From Saprospiraceae bacterium (GTDB lineage Bacteria; Bacteroidota; Bacteroidia; Chitinophagales; Saprospiraceae): a stretch of 7,270 nt of DNA. The notes beneath the pieces are model-generated. The model saw nothing but the letters and a program-made list of their open reading frames with translations. It searched no databases and was not told the origin of the DNA. The stretch is taken from NCBI GenBank assembly GCA_016787375.1, contig JAEUUM010000352.1:1-7270 (forward strand), written 5' to 3'. Shown here piece after piece: positions 6,620 to 7,270 of this stretch. A program made the translations under genes and the position numbers. Position 1 is the first letter of the stretch. Each line of letters begins with the position of its first letter.

Positions 6620-7180
6620 TTAGCCTAATTTATCACAAACCATTACAAAGGCAGGTGGCACATTCAATGCCACAAATTTGATTTGAATATTCTTGAATAC
6701 TTTGATGTAATATTTTTTGGCTTGAAGCGAATAGTGAAATTGTATAAACTTGCCTCCTGGTTTGAGCATTTCATAACAATTGGTTATTATTGAATCGGTT
6801 AATTGCTCAGGCAGTATGGTAAAAGGCATAGCCGAAACAATATAATCAACTTGATTTACTCCATATTTTGCAAGTTCGGGTTTTATAAGTTCTGCAGAAA
6901 CCGGCATAATACTTAATCGTTGGTCTTTAAAATTTGCTTGTAGATACTCGATAAAGATCTCATTAATTTCAAAAGAATACAAGTGCGAATCTTGCTTCAT
7001 GCTTTTTAGCAGGTGGGCTGTAATGACTCCATCACCCGGACCAAGTTCAATTATGTTGTGGGCATCTTCAAAATTGATATAACTCAATAGCGCCTTACAC
7101 AAAAAGTTCGAACTACGGGTTATGGTACCGGTTGTTTTTAAATTGAGTAAAGTATTTTTAAGAAAATCAAGCTGTTGCAT
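6620..7180 (-). CDS. SAM-dependent methyltransferase, phospholipid N-methyltransferase-like
   Basis: The 186-residue product is a class I (Rossmann) methyltransferase. Motif I is IIELGPGDGVIT (43-54); the acidic residue ending strand 2 is Glu71 in YSFEIN; DYIVSAMPF (112-120) is the motif IV region; LKPGGKFIQFHY (139-150) is the typical strand after motif IV. The N-terminal LKTTGTITRSSNFLCKALL resembles the start of bacterial phospholipid N-methyltransferases (PmtA-like), which methylate phosphatidylethanolamine; the rRNA adenine dimethylase group shares motif I and is the main alternative. The substrate is therefore tentative. ATG 7180 is preferred; a TTG at 7189 would add three residues. No signal peptide is present. 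The gene converges on the operon with a 10-base gap. Confidence 0.85.
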   Translation of the reverse strand: MQQLDFLKNTLLNLKTTGTITRSSNFLCKALLSYINFEDAHNIIELGPGDGVITAHLLKSMKQDSHLYSFEINEIFIEYLQANFKDQRLSIMPVSAELIKPELAKYGVNQVDYIVSAMPFTILPEQLTDSIITNCYEMLKPGGKFIQFHYSLQAKKYYIKVFKNIQIKFVALNVPPAFVMVCDKLG

Positions 7181-7196
7181 AATGCCCAAAATTATT

Positions 7197-7225
7197 GAAA
7201 AGTATTATTTTATCATTCATGCAAA
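7197..7225 (-). promoter_or_regulatory. Candidate promoter of the methyltransferase gene
   Basis: Reading the minus strand, TTTG (7225-7222) is followed after 17 bases by TACTTTTC (7204-7197), which matches TAnnTTTG at all but the last base. The element ends 16 bases before ATG 7180. A perfect TAATTTTG lies at 7194-7187 but is so close to the start that the transcript would be almost leaderless. The region is very AT-rich, so chance matches are likely. Confidence 0.25.
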
Positions 7226-7270
7226 AACCAATCCGATTTTATTTTCCCCTCGTAATGAAGTCATTAAGAT
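7217..7270. other. Right edge, open on both strands, unassigned
   Basis: On the plus strand ATG 7219 opens a frame (MQKPIRFYFPLVMKSLR) that runs off the edge. On the minus strand a frame enters from the edge and ends at a TGA at 7219-7217 (ending GENKIGLVFA), 36 bases before the methyltransferase ATG. Only one can be a gene, and 17 codons do not decide between a divergent gene and an upstream operon partner. Confidence 0.3.

Noticed and set aside
6655..6673. Hairpin GTGGCA-(7 nt)-TGCCAC as a terminator of the operon
   Set aside because: It has only a 6-bp stem with no T-run after it, and it lies within the conserved C-terminal codons of the methyltransferase, so the coding sequence explains it.
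1..7270. Defence island or mobile element, prompted by the caspase and cyclase genes
   Set aside because: No integrase, transposase, terminal repeats, nuclease, cyclic-nucleotide-sensing effector or tRNA attachment site is seen; the cyclase is a membrane TPR receptor type and the caspase is exported.

Overview
The window looks like chromosomal DNA from a low-GC member of the Bacteroidota, possibly of the Saprospiraceae/Chitinophagales kind (the phylum is well supported, the family is a guess). The reasons are the AT-rich base composition, the absence of Shine-Dalgarno sequences before the starts, a TAnnTTTG-type -7 element, several short lipoproteins with Cys lipoboxes, a DUF4920 lipoprotein, and a TPR-plus-class III cyclase architecture that is common in this phylum.

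Layout. Positions 1-1667 (minus strand) hold almost all of an exported protein with MORN repeats followed by a caspase-like (C14) protease domain. It reaches the left edge with no stop seen. A 322-bp AT-rich divergent intergenic region follows (1668-1989). Five plus-strand genes then lie head to tail from 1990 to 6609 with gaps of 10, 2 and 22 bases and one 4-base overlap, and so are probably one operon: a DUF4920 lipoprotein, a TPR/transmembrane/adenylate cyclase, an OsmC-family thiol protein, a GH113-like glycoside hydrolase lipoprotein and a small Cys-containing lipoprotein of unknown function. A convergent minus-strand gene for a phospholipid N-methyltransferase-like SAM methyltransferase (6620-7180) ends 10 bases from the operon. 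The last ~55 bases are open on both strands and cannot be assigned.

How it may work together. The cyclase has a complete ATP-type active site on the cytoplasmic side and a predicted periplasmic TPR array, so it looks like a receptor that turns an envelope-side protein contact into cAMP. Most other products are envelope proteins: three are lipoproteins and the divergent caspase is exported. A shared envelope or stress theme is an inference from gene order only. No RNA genes, mobile elements, CRISPR arrays or defence cassettes were seen. The most distinctive features are the triplicated MORN block of the caspase protein and the modified TPR pair in the cyclase.
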